A stretch of 64,000 bases of DNA from Rhizobium sp. BK399 (GTDB taxonomy: Bacteria; Pseudomonadota; Alphaproteobacteria; Rhizobiales; Rhizobiaceae): the NCBI RefSeq assembly GCF_014194695.1, contig NZ_JACIAH010000002.1, positions 1 to 64,000 on the forward strand, in the 5' to 3' direction. Of the stretch, positions 6,458-16,452 are shown piece after piece. A program made the position numbers and the translations under genes. Within the stretch, counting starts at the first letter, position 1. Each line of letters begins with the position of its first letter. A model generated the notes under the pieces. It had not been told where the DNA came from and ran no database searches. It saw only the letters and a program-made list of their open reading frames with translations.

Positions 6458-8248
6458 GTGCCGGCCCGCATCGAAGACTACGCGCTCATCGGAGACTGTG
6501 AGACCGCCGCGCTGGTGTCGAAAGGTGGATCGATCGACTGGCTTTGCTTTCCGCGCTTCGACTCTCCAGCCTGCTTCGCGGCGCTGCTCGGCAGCGACGA
6601 CAATGGACGGTGGCTGATCCGACCTTCCAGCGAGAACTACGAGGTGACGCGCCGATATGCCGAAGACACGCTCGTCTTGGAGACAGAGTTCAGAACGGAG
6701 ACAGGCAGCGCGGTCATCAAAGACTTCATGCCTCTTCGCGACGGTCGCAGTGATCTGATGCGTATCGTCGAGGGCACGGACGGCACCTTGGCGTTCGACC
6801 TGGAGTTCGTTCTTCGCTTTGACTACGGACGAACTGTGCCTTGGGTGACGAGCAGCGAGGATGGCACCCTAACGGCGATCGCCGGCCCGGACAGGCTGAC
6901 CCTGACATCATCGGTACCCCTGCATGGCGACGAAATGCGGACTGTGGGTTCGTTCTCTGTCTCCGCGGGAGAACAGCAATCCTTCACCCTGACATGGAAC
7001 CCGTCGCACGTTCCTCGGCCGGTAGCGAGATCGATCCGGGCCGCCTTGGAGGACACCGAAGGCTTCTGGAAATCGTTTGCAAGCACATGCTCACACGTGG
7101 GCGTATGGAAGCCGCTGGTCAAACGGTCGCTGATAACGCTAAAGGCGCTGACCTATATGCCGACAGGCGGTATCGTCGCCGCGGCGACGACGTCCCTCCC
7201 CGAACAACTCGGAGGGCCGCGCAACTGGGACTACCGGTATTGTTGGCTTCGGGACGCCACACTTACCCTTTTGGCACTTATGAAGCTTGGGTACTACGAG
7301 GAAGCCAGTGGGTGGCGCGATTGGTTGCTGCGCGCTGTCGCGGGTGCCCCGGCGCAGATGCAAATCATGTATGGCGTCGCAGGGGAACGTAACCTGCTGG
7401 AGTGGGAGGTTCCCTGGCTGGCGGGTTACGAAGGGTCTCGCCCGGTACGCATCGGCAATGGCGCCGCAGAACAGGTTCAGCTCGACGTCTATGGCGAGGT
7501 CGCCGACGCGATGCTGCAGGCACGCAAGGGTGGACTGCCGCCACATCCGCGCAGTCGTCAGCTCAGCGATGCCATCCTCCAATTCCTGGAGAAGATATGG
7601 ACCGAACCAGACGAAGGGATCTGGGAAGTGCGGGGGCAGCGCCAGCACTTTACCTATTCGAAGGTTATGGCGTGGGTCGCCTTCGACCGCGCGGCCACGA
7701 CGGCACGCGAAGAAGATAACAGTGAGGCCGCAGCACGTTGGAAGGCCGTCGCCGACCGCATTCATCAGGATGTCTGCGACAGGGCATTCGATTCGGAGCT
7801 TGGCTGCTTCGTCCAAGCCTATGGATCAAAAGCCCTCGACGCCAGCCTGTTGCACATTGGGATGGTCGGGTTCCTCCCTCCCGAAGACCCACGTTACATC
7901 GCCACTGTCGAGGCGATCGAGCACAAGCTCCTGCGCGATGGTCTGGTCCTTCGATACGAAACCCGTGAAGTCGACGACGGACTGCCTGCTGGCGAAGGCG
8001 CCTTCCTTGCCTGTAGTTTCTGGCTTGTCGATGCACTTGTGCTGATCGGACGCCGGGACGACGCGCTGCATCTCTTCGAGCGATTGCTCTCGCTCTGCAA
8101 TGACGTCGGCCTTCTCGCGGAGGAGTACGATACCCAGGCAAAACGGATGGTGGGAAACTTTCCCCAGGCGTTTAGTCATGTCGGACTTATCAACAGCGCG
8201 CTCAATCTCGCACGGGCTGAGGGACCCGCCGAGCAACGGGCCGAATAA
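6458..8248 (+). CDS. GH15 family glycoside hydrolase (glucoamylase/trehalase-like)
   Basis: A 596-residue cytoplasmic protein. I chose the GTG at 6458 because AAAGGAG precedes it and the family starts at this point (ARIEDYALIGDCETAALV); a reading from 6143 would overlap the divergent gene. GH15 hallmarks are present: an N-terminal beta-sandwich, then the (alpha/alpha)6 barrel with RNWDYRYCWLRDA, the EQVQLDVYGE segment and the C-terminal LLAEEYDTQAKRMVGNFPQA segment that supply the catalytic glutamates. Substrates in this family include starch-type glucans and trehalose. Standing next to general stress genes, trehalose turnover is an attractive but unproven guess. Confidence 0.85.
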   Translation: MPARIEDYALIGDCETAALVSKGGSIDWLCFPRFDSPACFAALLGSDDNGRWLIRPSSENYEVTRRYAEDTLVLETEFRTETGSAVIKDFMPLRDGRSDLMRIVEGTDGTLAFDLEFVLRFDYGRTVPWVTSSEDGTLTAIAGPDRLTLTSSVPLHGDEMRTVGSFSVSAGEQQSFTLTWNPSHVPRPVARSIRAALEDTEGFWKSFASTCSHVGVWKPLVKRSLITLKALTYMPTGGIVAAATTSLPEQLGGPRNWDYRYCWLRDATLTLLALMKLGYYEEASGWRDWLLRAVAGAPAQMQIMYGVAGERNLLEWEVPWLAGYEGSRPVRIGNGAAEQVQLDVYGEVADAMLQARKGGLPPHPRSRQLSDAILQFLEKIWTEPDEGIWEVRGQRQHFTYSKVMAWVAFDRAATTAREEDNSEAAARWKAVADRIHQDVCDRAFDSELGCFVQAYGSKALDASLLHIGMVGFLPPEDPRYIATVEAIEHKLLRDGLVLRYETREVDDGLPAGEGAFLACSFWLVDALVLIGRRDDALHLFERLLSLCNDVGLLAEEYDTQAKRMVGNFPQAFSHVGLINSALNLARAEGPAEQRAE

Positions 8249-8403
8249 CCGTCGTTCGCAGCACCAGCTTCACCACAGGGGAGGAACCGGGCCAGGCCAT
8301 TTCGACTGGAAGCGGCGGCCGACTTTTTCATCGGAGCTAAAGTCCAAAGACAATAAAAACCAGCTTTAGCTAGTTTCCCTATGTCCTTGTTTAAAGGAGT
8401 TTT

Positions 8404-8479
<76 letters not shown>

Positions 8480-8603
8480 GTAACCGCCGTGTTGCGCGGT
8501 GTGAGGGGGCGTATAAACATGATCGTTTGGCTTGTCTAGCGCCTGCCTGAAATTTCTTTGGTTAAATGCGAAGATTTTTGCGCATGGCTGAAATGCAATG
8601 AAA

Positions 8604-9515
8604 TCAAAGGTCCAGTGTTCCGCTCGCCATCCGCACTGCCTGCCCGCCAATCCGGGCATTCGAGATTGCCCCGCCTTCGACATCCATGTGCAGGTGAATA
8701 AAGGACGGCCGACCCATTTCTACACCCTGCTCAATCGTCAGATCGTGGTGGCCATCCGTCTGGCGGTCAAAATGGTGGATAGCGCCGGAAAGCGCCGCGG
8801 CCGCCGACCCCGTGGCCGGATCTTCGACAATCCCCATGCCGCTCGCAAACATCCGCGCGTGGAACTTCGCGATATGGTTCACACCGCCGCGACAATAAAC
8901 ATAGGCCGAGGCGAGCGCCCCATCGACAAAAGGAACGGTCGCTTCCCAAAGCTGTGGGTCGAAATCCATGCGTTGCGCAGCACCAAGGTCGTGCACGGGT
9001 ACCATCAGGAACGGTACACCGGCGCTCCACAACGACGGAACGTGATTTTCAAAGCCGATTTCCGTGGTGTTCAGCGACAGAGCATTGGCAATTCCGAGCT
9101 TGTCGAGGGGCATGGTGATCTGCTGCGATTTCCGCGGCAGATCGAATTCGGCAAAACTCGCCTCGCCTTCTCGCAGTCGAACCGCGCACCGTACGGGCCC
9201 GACATTTTCCTCCAGCACCGAAACGAGATCGATAGTTGCGTTGCGATGCGCTTGCTCGGCGAGAGCGATGGCCGTTCCGACGGTCGGGTGTCCGGCAAAA
9301 GGCAGCTCGCGACCGGGGGTAAAGATACGGATTCGCGCCGTGTAGGCGGGGTTACCCGAAGCCTGCACAAAGACTGTCTCTGAAAGGTTCATTTCCTTCG
9401 CTATCGCCTGCATGGCGTCGTCGCTCAGGTCATCCCCATCAAAGATGACGGCGAGCGGGTTTCCGGCGAGTTTGCGGTCGGTAAACACGTCGTAGACACT
9501 GTAGCTTCGCGCCAC
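8604..9515 (-). CDS. PhzF family isomerase-like protein
   Basis: A 303-residue protein of the PhzF/diaminopimelate-epimerase fold: two similar halves, N-terminal YSVYDVFTDRKLAGNPLAVI, the MNLSETVFV segment with the proposed catalytic acid E46, FAGHPTVGTA in the first half, and DPATGSAAAALSG in the second. PhzF isomerises 2,3-dihydro-3-hydroxyanthranilate in phenazine synthesis, but no other phenazine genes are here, so the substrate is unknown. It stands alone, 66 bases from a Nudix gene on the same strand. Confidence 0.85.
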   Translation of the reverse strand: MARSYSVYDVFTDRKLAGNPLAVIFDGDDLSDDAMQAIAKEMNLSETVFVQASGNPAYTARIRIFTPGRELPFAGHPTVGTAIALAEQAHRNATIDLVSVLEENVGPVRCAVRLREGEASFAEFDLPRKSQQITMPLDKLGIANALSLNTTEIGFENHVPSLWSAGVPFLMVPVHDLGAAQRMDFDPQLWEATVPFVDGALASAYVYCRGGVNHIAKFHARMFASGMGIVEDPATGSAAAALSGAIHHFDRQTDGHHDLTIEQGVEMGRPSFIHLHMDVEGGAISNARIGGQAVRMASGTLDL

Positions 9516-9581
9516 ATGGGCCTCCCTGGTCTCGGTCCTCGTTTCGCCAACCTGCCCGACCGGACGACCGAGCGCAAGGCG

Positions 9582-10328
9582 TTAAGAGCGGGGCTTCTCT
9601 CCAAAGTACCAATCGATGACGGGAAGCATCGCGATATTGTAGGGGTGCGCTTTCGGGTCAGCGGAAAGGATCGCAACCGCGCCGGCAATTTCCTTGTCGT
9701 CGGCAACCAACATGTGTGCGTGGATCTTCGCAATCATTTGATCGGCAGTCAGGTCGAAGCGGAAGAGACGCAGCACCGTCACCGTACGCCTGACATGGCT
9801 CGCATAGTAGTGATCGCCAGCGTCGGCATCGGAAAGATCAAGCCCGGTCTCTTCGAACACCTCGCGACGCATGTTGCCATCCACGTCGCAGCGGTTTCCG
9901 GAGATGTCTTCAGGTTCCAGCGAACCGGCGGCAAAATATACCTGACCCGGATTGGCCGTATGGTTTCCCATGCGGATTGCCACCAAGGCGCCGTCGGAGG
10001 TCTCAAGAACCGGATAGGCGAACAGATGGATGCCGCCCTGCCGATCCGGCTGTCGGCGCCACCACATGAATGTCGAGAATGGGATGACGTGGCCCTCGGC
10101 CGCCAGGCCACTTTCGGTGAGCGCCAGCCGTTTTTGGAAGACCATGCGGCCATCGAAGAGCGCCGGGTTGGCCGCAGTTTCTCGTTCCCAGTTCTCGCGG
10201 ATCGCCTCGCGCTCAGCGACATAGAAGGGATGGTCTCCGGCGAGGACGCGAAGGTCCAGCCCAGCAATCGGAAATACCGTCTGCTCCGGCGGCCAGCCGG
10301 CAAAATCCTCAGAAAAATGCAGGTTCAT
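9582..10328 (-). CDS. Nudix hydrolase family protein
   Basis: A 248-residue protein with the core of a Nudix box, MRREVFEETGL, near residue 155. The preceding glycine/glutamate part is stretched (AAGSLEPEDISGN...), so the box is atypical. Nudix enzymes cleave nucleoside diphosphates linked to another moiety. The ATG at 10328 overlaps the stop of the upstream endonuclease-like gene as ATGA, indicating translational coupling; an upstream in-frame start at 10358 lies inside that gene and is less likely. Substrate unknown. Confidence 0.78.
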   Translation of the reverse strand: MNLHFSEDFAGWPPEQTVFPIAGLDLRVLAGDHPFYVAEREAIRENWERETAANPALFDGRMVFQKRLALTESGLAAEGHVIPFSTFMWWRRQPDRQGGIHLFAYPVLETSDGALVAIRMGNHTANPGQVYFAAGSLEPEDISGNRCDVDGNMRREVFEETGLDLSDADAGDHYYASHVRRTVTVLRLFRFDLTADQMIAKIHAHMLVADDKEIAGAVAILSADPKAHPYNIAMLPVIDWYFGEKPRS

Positions 10329-11434
10329 ATCAAATCCAATGTCATGACAACGGGGCAATGGTCAGAGGCCTTCGGCCGGTCCCAGCCGGTGCGGGGATAA
10401 CGCTCGATCTCCTGGCCAGGTGGGAAGACGGTGCGATAGGGCTGCCCGTGCCGAACGATTTCCGGCAAGCGACCAGCATTCGTTCTGGCGAGGGCCGCCG
10501 AGGTCCAGATGTAGTCGAGCTGACACAGCCACTGCTCTTGAGGTCCGCGGGCATGGTAGAGCGTCCAGCGATCGAGCGGATCACGGCGACGGACGACGTT
10601 CTCGGCAAAACCATCGTGACTGAAGACGTCGAGTGCACTGATGTTCTCGTCCTGATGCTCGAAGCGGTATCCCGTGCGGCGACGCCCGATGACGTCGACG
10701 CGCTCCTGATAATCGTTCATGTCACCACATATAACGAAGCGCTTGTCATCGGTATGAGCGTTGAAACGGTCCTCGATGATACGGCGCACGGCGAGTGCTT
10801 CGGCCCGGCGCACCGGCATGGTACCGAGCCTGCTATCGACGCCGTTCGTGCGGGGGCCGTCCATCGACTTGAAGTGAACCACGTAGAGTGACAGCGGAAC
10901 ACCGCCGATCTCGAGGTCGAGTTCCAGGCAGTCGCGCTTGAAGATCTTGTCGTCGATGCGGTTGGTCAGCGCCAGCTGGTCGTTGAAAAGTTCAAGATCG
11001 CGATAGGTGAGCATCGCGTGGCTCTTGATCTGCTTGAGTTCGATCTTCTGCCCTTCGCGCGTCTCTTCCCGCATGAGCACCGCGACGTCGATCCCGCGGC
11101 TGTCATTGCCCTCGACGAGATATTTTTGCCGATAGCCGTTGCCGACCATCCTGAAGAGATAGCCGTATTCGAAAGCTTGCAGCGCCTCCATGTTGTCGAC
11201 TTCCTGCAGGCAGAGAATGTCGGCGTCGGCGTCTGCAATCGCCAGCGCCGTCATCTGTCGGGTATCGTCTGTGGAAGCGATTACCCGCGCCTGCTCGAGC
11301 TGCTGATAGACGCCCTCGCTGCGCACTTCGAAAAGTTTGATGACCCGGTCCTGGCGCAGTTGGTTGCGAAAGCCGGTAAAGTCGAAACGCGTCATGAGGT
11401 TTTCAACGTTGAAGGTAGCAATGCGAAGCGACAT
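10325..11434 (-). CDS. Endonuclease/exonuclease/phosphatase (EEP) family hydrolase
   Basis: A 369-residue metal-dependent phosphoesterase of the DNase I-like fold. Motifs in order: LRIATFNVENL at the N-terminus, the metal-binding Glu in LCLQEVDNMEAL, ICGDMNDY in the middle and ASDHCPVVM near the C-terminus with the catalytic His. No signal peptide is evident. Family members cleave nucleic acids or phospholipid/inositol phosphates, so the substrate is open. It shares four bases with the downstream Nudix gene and follows the ABC transporter genes by 68 bases. Confidence 0.82.
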   Translation of the reverse strand: MSLRIATFNVENLMTRFDFTGFRNQLRQDRVIKLFEVRSEGVYQQLEQARVIASTDDTRQMTALAIADADADILCLQEVDNMEALQAFEYGYLFRMVGNGYRQKYLVEGNDSRGIDVAVLMREETREGQKIELKQIKSHAMLTYRDLELFNDQLALTNRIDDKIFKRDCLELDLEIGGVPLSLYVVHFKSMDGPRTNGVDSRLGTMPVRRAEALAVRRIIEDRFNAHTDDKRFVICGDMNDYQERVDVIGRRRTGYRFEHQDENISALDVFSHDGFAENVVRRRDPLDRWTLYHARGPQEQWLCQLDYIWTSAALARTNAGRLPEIVRHGQPYRTVFPPGQEIERYPRTGWDRPKASDHCPVVMTLDLI

Positions 11435-11502
11435 CGAACATTTCCAATTGGCTCTATGCCATTAGTAGTGGCTAAGCCCCGCTTCGGAAAGACGTTTCGA
11501 GA

Positions 11503-12528
11503 TCAGAGACGCCAGGCGGCGCGCGCAATGACGCGCACACTTTCGCCGACCTGCAAGCGCTCCCGGTTGAACGCGCGAAGCACCTGTCCGTCGTCAAGCA
11601 GCAACTTCAGAGCATAGCGTTCACCTTCGTAGAGGATGGACTCGACGCGTGCCGGAACACCCTCACCCGCGATCAAGACATCCTCCTGGCGCACCAGAAC
11701 GTCCACCTTTGGCCCATTTTCCTCGCCCGAAAACATGGGCGCGAGGGCGCTCCAATCGAAAATCCGGGTGTCACTAGCCGGAGACGACAGCGACAGGATC
11801 GCACCGCGACCGATCAGCCCGCCAACCAGCCGGCCCTCGGGCCGCGCATAGATTTCCGCGGGCGACGCAGCCTGCAGGAGGCGGCCCTCGGACATGACCG
11901 CAACGTCGGTAGCAAGGGCCATCGCCTCGCTCTGATCGTGCGTGACATAGACCATCGTCGCTCCAGAGCGCTGGTGGAACTCACGAAACGTTTCCTCCAT
12001 CTCCTGTTTCAGGTGCCGGTCGAGATTGGCAAGCGGCTCATCGAGCAGCACGACGTCGGGTGACGAAACCAGGCAGCGGGCCAAGGCCACGCGCTGTCGC
12101 TGGCCGCCGGAGAGATCAGCGGGGCGCCGCTCGGCATGGTCGGCGAGCCTCACCGTTGCCAGCGCTTCACGAACCCTCCGCCTGTACGTCTCATCGGAGA
12201 CGCCACGCACCTTCAGGGGATAGCCGACATTGTCTGCGACGCTCATATGCGGCCACAATGCGTAGGATTGAAACACCATCGCCATATTGCGCCGTTCCGG
12301 TGGCAACGACCGCGACGCGTCTGCGAGCAGCCGCTCGCCAAGATGGATAGAGCCGTCGGTTGGCGCCTCGAAGCCGGCGATCATGCGCAGAACCGTTGTC
12401 TTGCCGCAGCCCGACGGTCCGAGCAGTGCCAGGAAGCCGCCGTGGCGGACCTTCAGCGAAAAATCGGCGACCGCCGCGCGCCCGGTACCGAAGTCCTTGG
12501 CAAGATGGTTGAGGATCAGTTCCGCCAC
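11503..12528 (-). CDS. ABC transporter ATP-binding protein, ferric iron/2-aminoethylphosphonate type
   Basis: A 341-residue ATPase with Walker A GPSGCGKTT (residues 37-45), Q-loop VFQSYALWPHM, signature LSGGQRQRVALAR, Walker B VVLLDEPLANLD, switch His in THDQSEAMALA, and a C-terminal TOBE-type regulatory domain. It overlaps the permease gene by 13 bases and completes a three-gene importer (binding protein, permease, ATPase). This architecture is shared by FbpABC-type iron(III) importers and phosphonate/putrescine relatives; the cargo cannot be settled from sequence. Confidence 0.85.
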   Translation of the reverse strand: MAELILNHLAKDFGTGRAAVADFSLKVRHGGFLALLGPSGCGKTTVLRMIAGFEAPTDGSIHLGERLLADASRSLPPERRNMAMVFQSYALWPHMSVADNVGYPLKVRGVSDETYRRRVREALATVRLADHAERRPADLSGGQRQRVALARCLVSSPDVVLLDEPLANLDRHLKQEMEETFREFHQRSGATMVYVTHDQSEAMALATDVAVMSEGRLLQAASPAEIYARPEGRLVGGLIGRGAILSLSSPASDTRIFDWSALAPMFSGEENGPKVDVLVRQEDVLIAGEGVPARVESILYEGERYALKLLLDDGQVLRAFNRERLQVGESVRVIARAAWRL

Positions 12529-14210
12529 GGTACGACTCCTCTCGGCAGGCGTTTTGCCATCAGTTCCAGGAGAAGCATCATGAAGACGACCATAAGGACA
12601 ACGAGCACGGAGAGCGCCGAAGCGAGATCGGAACTGCCGCTGTCATCGAGATTGTAAATGGCAACGCCAAGCGTCTGCGTCCCGGCAGACCACAAAAGCG
12701 CGGAAATGGTGAGCTCATTGCAGGCGATCAGGAACACCAGGATCACCGATGCGCCGGCTGCGGGAGCGATCAAGGGTACAATGATATCGACGAGCCGCCG
12801 AAAGAAGCCAGCCCCCGAGAGCCTTGCGGCCTCCTCCAGGGCCGGATCGAGCTGATGAAACGCACTGACGACGGGCTTCAGGCTAACGGCAAAGAAACTG
12901 GAGAGATAGGCGATCAGAATGATCCAGATTGTTCCGTACAGCGTCATGTGCAGGATCGGAAGCGGTGCGGCAAACACCAGGATGAAGCACACGGCAATGA
13001 CGATGCCGGGCAGCGAATATGGAATCTCGATCAGGCTGGAAACGATCCTGCCAAGCACGTCTGTCCGTCGCGTCAACGCGTAAGCCGTCAGCATGGTCAC
13101 CAGAAGGAGACATAGTGCCGTTCCGGCCGCGAGGGAGAGCGAGTTTACGAACGCCGTGCGCGTGACCGCTTGCCGGAAGAGAATTTCGTAGAAAGCGCTT
13201 GCCGACATCGTCTTGAAGGTCAGCGACACACCATAGGCCGGCACGAGTGCGCCGGCGAGGAGCGCGAAGAATGGCGCTACCAGCATGACGAAGATGCAGA
13301 GCCAGAGCAGTGGCTGCAAAAGGAACTTCCAGGGCCCCAACTCAAAGGCAGCGGTCGCGCCTGAAAGGCCGAGGACGCGGTAATCGCGTCCGCGCAAAGC
13401 GCGATCCTGAATGGCAAGCCCGGCAACGGAAATGATTGCGATGATTGCCGAAAGCACCGCAACATCGCCGAAAGTCCGGCTAGTGAAGGCGGAAAACTTG
13501 GTGAAAATCAGTGTCGGAAGCGTGTAGATCGAAGCCGGTATGCCGAGAATCGCCGGTATGCCGAAGTTGCCGGTGCAGGAAACAAAGGAGATCGCAGCTC
13601 CGGCAATGATGCCGGGCAGCGAAAGCGGCAGGATGATGTCGCGGAAAACCCGAAGACTCCCCGCTCCAGCGAGACGCGCCGCCTCGACACCATCGCGCGG
13701 CAACGCCATCAGGCCGGCCCGAAGAGCGAGATAGACGAGCGGCGCGTGTTGCACTCCGTAGAGCAGCGAAATACCACTGACCGAATAGAGCGGCTGCGGC
13801 GATCCAAGCGGAGGCGCAATGTGCAGAGCTTTCAACAGTGGGCTTGAAGGCCCGGACATCTGCACCCAGGCAAGCGCCGTCACCTGCGGCGGGATCATCA
13901 TCGGCAGGACGAACAGGAAGCTCAACGCTCCCTTGCCGCTGATATCCGTCAGCGTCAGCAGGAACGCGAAGGCGCAGCCGATGGCCAGCGAAATCAGCGT
14001 GCCAAGAATGGCCGTGACGAGCGTGTAGTAGGTCGCCGACCAAAGCGCGGGATCGCTGAGCACCGCGCCGACGCCGCCATTTGCAAGTGACGCAATACCC
14101 GTTGCCGCGAGCCGCGCCAGCGGCAGCACGCTCAGGACCAGGACAACGATAACGACAAGAGGAAACAGCCAGGCGGGCTGGCTGTTTCCGGGACGAACAT
14201 ATTCGCGCAT
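12516..14210 (-). CDS. ABC transporter permease, fused two-domain iron type
   Basis: A 564-residue inner-membrane protein made of two binding-protein-dependent transport domains in tandem, each about 6 membrane helices. EAA-type loops are seen as DGVEAARLAGAGSLRVFRDI in the first half and PALEEAARLSGAGFFRRLVD in the second. Fusion of both permease halves in one chain is typical of FbpB/SfuB-type systems. The start is 17 bases after the binding-protein stop; the stop overlaps the ATPase start. Confidence 0.87.
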   Translation of the reverse strand: MREYVRPGNSQPAWLFPLVVIVVLVLSVLPLARLAATGIASLANGGVGAVLSDPALWSATYYTLVTAILGTLISLAIGCAFAFLLTLTDISGKGALSFLFVLPMMIPPQVTALAWVQMSGPSSPLLKALHIAPPLGSPQPLYSVSGISLLYGVQHAPLVYLALRAGLMALPRDGVEAARLAGAGSLRVFRDIILPLSLPGIIAGAAISFVSCTGNFGIPAILGIPASIYTLPTLIFTKFSAFTSRTFGDVAVLSAIIAIISVAGLAIQDRALRGRDYRVLGLSGATAAFELGPWKFLLQPLLWLCIFVMLVAPFFALLAGALVPAYGVSLTFKTMSASAFYEILFRQAVTRTAFVNSLSLAAGTALCLLLVTMLTAYALTRRTDVLGRIVSSLIEIPYSLPGIVIAVCFILVFAAPLPILHMTLYGTIWIILIAYLSSFFAVSLKPVVSAFHQLDPALEEAARLSGAGFFRRLVDIIVPLIAPAAGASVILVFLIACNELTISALLWSAGTQTLGVAIYNLDDSGSSDLASALSVLVVLMVVFMMLLLELMAKRLPRGVVPWRN

Positions 14211-14227
14211 CTGCGTTCTGGCGACGA

Positions 14228-15205
14228 TCAGTTCGAGCCGTAGATGCCGGAGAAGGTCTTGAGGTCCCGATCGGTGTCTTTCAGCGCCTCGGCGGCATTG
14301 ATCGGCAGCAGCGTGATGCTCTCACGAGCCGGAAAACCCTCCGGCAGCTTCATACCGTTGCGAGCCGGGATGTAGCCGAGCTTGAGGAACCCTTCCTGCC
14401 CCTTTTCGGAAAGGACGTAGTCAACGAATTTCTTCGCCGCATCGGCATTCTTCGAGCTTGCGAGAATACCCACCGGCTCCGTTACCGCGGAGACGCCTTC
14501 CGTCGGGAAGACGAACTCGACCGGCGCGCCCTTGGCCTTTTCGCGGATCGGCATGTAGTCGACGATCATACCGAAGGCCTTTTCGCCCGAGGCGACCGAC
14601 TTGAGCACCGCACCGTTGCCACCGGCCGCCGTCGCGCCATTGGCGGCGAGATCCTTGTAGAAGTCCCAGCCGAGGCCGTCGACACCGGCCAGCGTCTGTG
14701 CGTGAATCAGGGCCGCGCCCGACGTCAGCGGGCTCGGCATAGTCACGAGGCCCTTGGCTTCGGCTTTCGTCAGATCCTTCCAGCTCGTCGGCTTGAACGC
14801 GGCAGAAGTGTTGTAGACGATGCCGGTGGTGATCAGCTTGGTCGAATAGTAGTAGCCGTCAGCGTCATAGAGTGCGGCGTCATAGCTGGCAGCTTCCGGC
14901 GACTTATAGGCCAGTAGCTTGCCGGCTTCCTTCAGGCGCTCGAGCGTGACCGTGTCTGCGATCAGCAACACATCAGCAACCGGATTGCCGGCCTCGATTT
15001 CAGCCTGCAGCTTTGCCATGATCTTCGGCGTGCCGTCACGCACCCAGTCTACCTTGACGTCGGGATTGGCCGCCATGAAGCGGTCGACAGTCGCTTGCGC
15101 ATCTTCATTCGGCTGGCTGGTATAGAGAACGAGATTTGCGGCTGATGCCGGAATTGCAAGCAAGATTGCTGCGAGCAGCGCCGCGGCGGAAACGATCGTC
15201 TTCAT
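14228..15205 (-). CDS. Periplasmic substrate-binding protein of the ABC importer
   Basis: A 325-residue exported protein with signal peptide MKTIVSAAALLAAILLAIPA and a mature part starting ANLVLYTSQPNEDAQATVDR, the family pattern of iron(III)/2-aminoethylphosphonate-type binding proteins. The ATG at 15205 has GAGGATCC upstream; in-frame starts up to 15292 lack a site. I did not find an obvious paired-tyrosine iron site near residue 200, so iron is only one possibility. First gene of the transporter operon. Confidence 0.83.
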   Translation of the reverse strand: MKTIVSAAALLAAILLAIPASAANLVLYTSQPNEDAQATVDRFMAANPDVKVDWVRDGTPKIMAKLQAEIEAGNPVADVLLIADTVTLERLKEAGKLLAYKSPEAASYDAALYDADGYYYSTKLITTGIVYNTSAAFKPTSWKDLTKAEAKGLVTMPSPLTSGAALIHAQTLAGVDGLGWDFYKDLAANGATAAGGNGAVLKSVASGEKAFGMIVDYMPIREKAKGAPVEFVFPTEGVSAVTEPVGILASSKNADAAKKFVDYVLSEKGQEGFLKLGYIPARNGMKLPEGFPARESITLLPINAAEALKDTDRDLKTFSGIYGSN

Positions 15206-15369
15206 GGTGGATCCTCGGTGATGGGAGAGCCGATCCTTAGCCATCTCGGATAACATGATTGTGACAGTCTGCTTCGCGACGCTGACGTGCAATCTGGCCC
15301 TTGACCCGCCTGCCCCGCACCTATCTTCTACAGCACGTTTTGGCTCAAGCCTTTGGGAGGAGGACGCAT

Positions 15370-16428
15370 ATGGAATACCGGCTTCTCGGCCGCTCCGGCC
15401 TCAAGATTTCGACCGTGACAATGGGCACGATGACGTTCGGCGGCCAAGGCTGGGCGAAGATGGTTGGTGATCTCGGAGTCGCCGAAGCGCGCAGACTCGT
15501 CGACCTATGCCTCGACGCCGGCGTCAACCTCATCGATACGGCCGACGTCTACTCGCAGGGCGTTTGCGAGGAAATTCTCGGCGAGATCATCGGAGGGCCG
15601 CGCAAGAAAGGCGTGCTGATCGCGACCAAGGCACGCTTTCGCATGGGAGACGGGCCGAACGATACGGGCTCGTCGCGCTATCATCTCATCAGCGCCTGCG
15701 AAGCGAGCCTCCGGCGCATGAAGACCGACGTCATTGACCTGTACCAGCTTCACGAATGGGACGGACAGACGCCTCTCGAAGAAACCATGGAAGCGCTCGA
15801 CACGCTCGTCCGCCAAGGCAAGGTCCGCTATGTCGGCTGCTCGAATTTCTCAGGCTGGCACATCATGAAAGCGCTTGGTGTCAGCGAAAGGGAAAAGCGG
15901 GAGCGGTTCGTCAGCCAGCAGATCCACTACACCCTCGAAGCACGCGACGCGGAATACGAACTGCTTCCAATCAGCGTCGACCAGGGGCTCGGCGTGCTCG
16001 TCTGGAGCCCGCTCGCTGCCGGGTTGCTCTCCGGCAAGCATCGCCGCAACCAGACCGCCCCTGAAGGGTCGCGTCAATTCGCCGGGTGGACCGAGCCGCC
16101 GATTCGCGACGAAAACCGCCTCTGGAATATCGTCGAAACGCTGGTGGCGATCGCCGAAGAACGTGGCGCCTCGGCAGCCCAAGTGGCGCTTGCCTGGCTG
16201 ATCGGTCGCAAGGCGGTGACCTCGGTGATCATCGGTGGTCGCACCGAAGCCCAGTTCAAGGACAATCTGGCCGCGGCTGAACTGAAGCTGACCGAAGACG
16301 AGCGCAAGCGCCTCGATGCCGTCAGCCTGCCGCCTGTGCTCTATCCGTACTGGCACCAGCTCAATACGGCAAGCGACAGACTGAGTGAGGCCGATCTGGA
16401 ATTGTTCGGCCCGCACCTAAATCGGTAG
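15370..16428 (+). CDS. Aldo/keto reductase
   Basis: A 352-residue NADPH-dependent oxidoreductase with the full catalytic tetrad: D56, Y61, K87 and H128 in TADVYS, IATKARF and YQLHEWD. GGGAGGAGG just before 15370 fixes the start. It resembles the aldo/keto reductase at 62609-63643 (shared LIDTADVYS, MGDGP and SSR segments), so the two are probably distant paralogues. Divergent from the ABC transporter operon; substrate unknown. Confidence 0.87.
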   Translation: MEYRLLGRSGLKISTVTMGTMTFGGQGWAKMVGDLGVAEARRLVDLCLDAGVNLIDTADVYSQGVCEEILGEIIGGPRKKGVLIATKARFRMGDGPNDTGSSRYHLISACEASLRRMKTDVIDLYQLHEWDGQTPLEETMEALDTLVRQGKVRYVGCSNFSGWHIMKALGVSEREKRERFVSQQIHYTLEARDAEYELLPISVDQGLGVLVWSPLAAGLLSGKHRRNQTAPEGSRQFAGWTEPPIRDENRLWNIVETLVAIAEERGASAAQVALAWLIGRKAVTSVIIGGRTEAQFKDNLAAAELKLTEDERKRLDAVSLPPVLYPYWHQLNTASDRLSEADLELFGPHLNR

Positions 16429-16452
16429 TTGGTTCCGAAAGTCCGAGGCCAA

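Noticed and set aside
8335..8371. AGCTAAAG/CTTTAGCT inverted repeat after the GH15 gene
   Set aside because: Loop of about 20 bases and no T-run; too weak to call a terminator.
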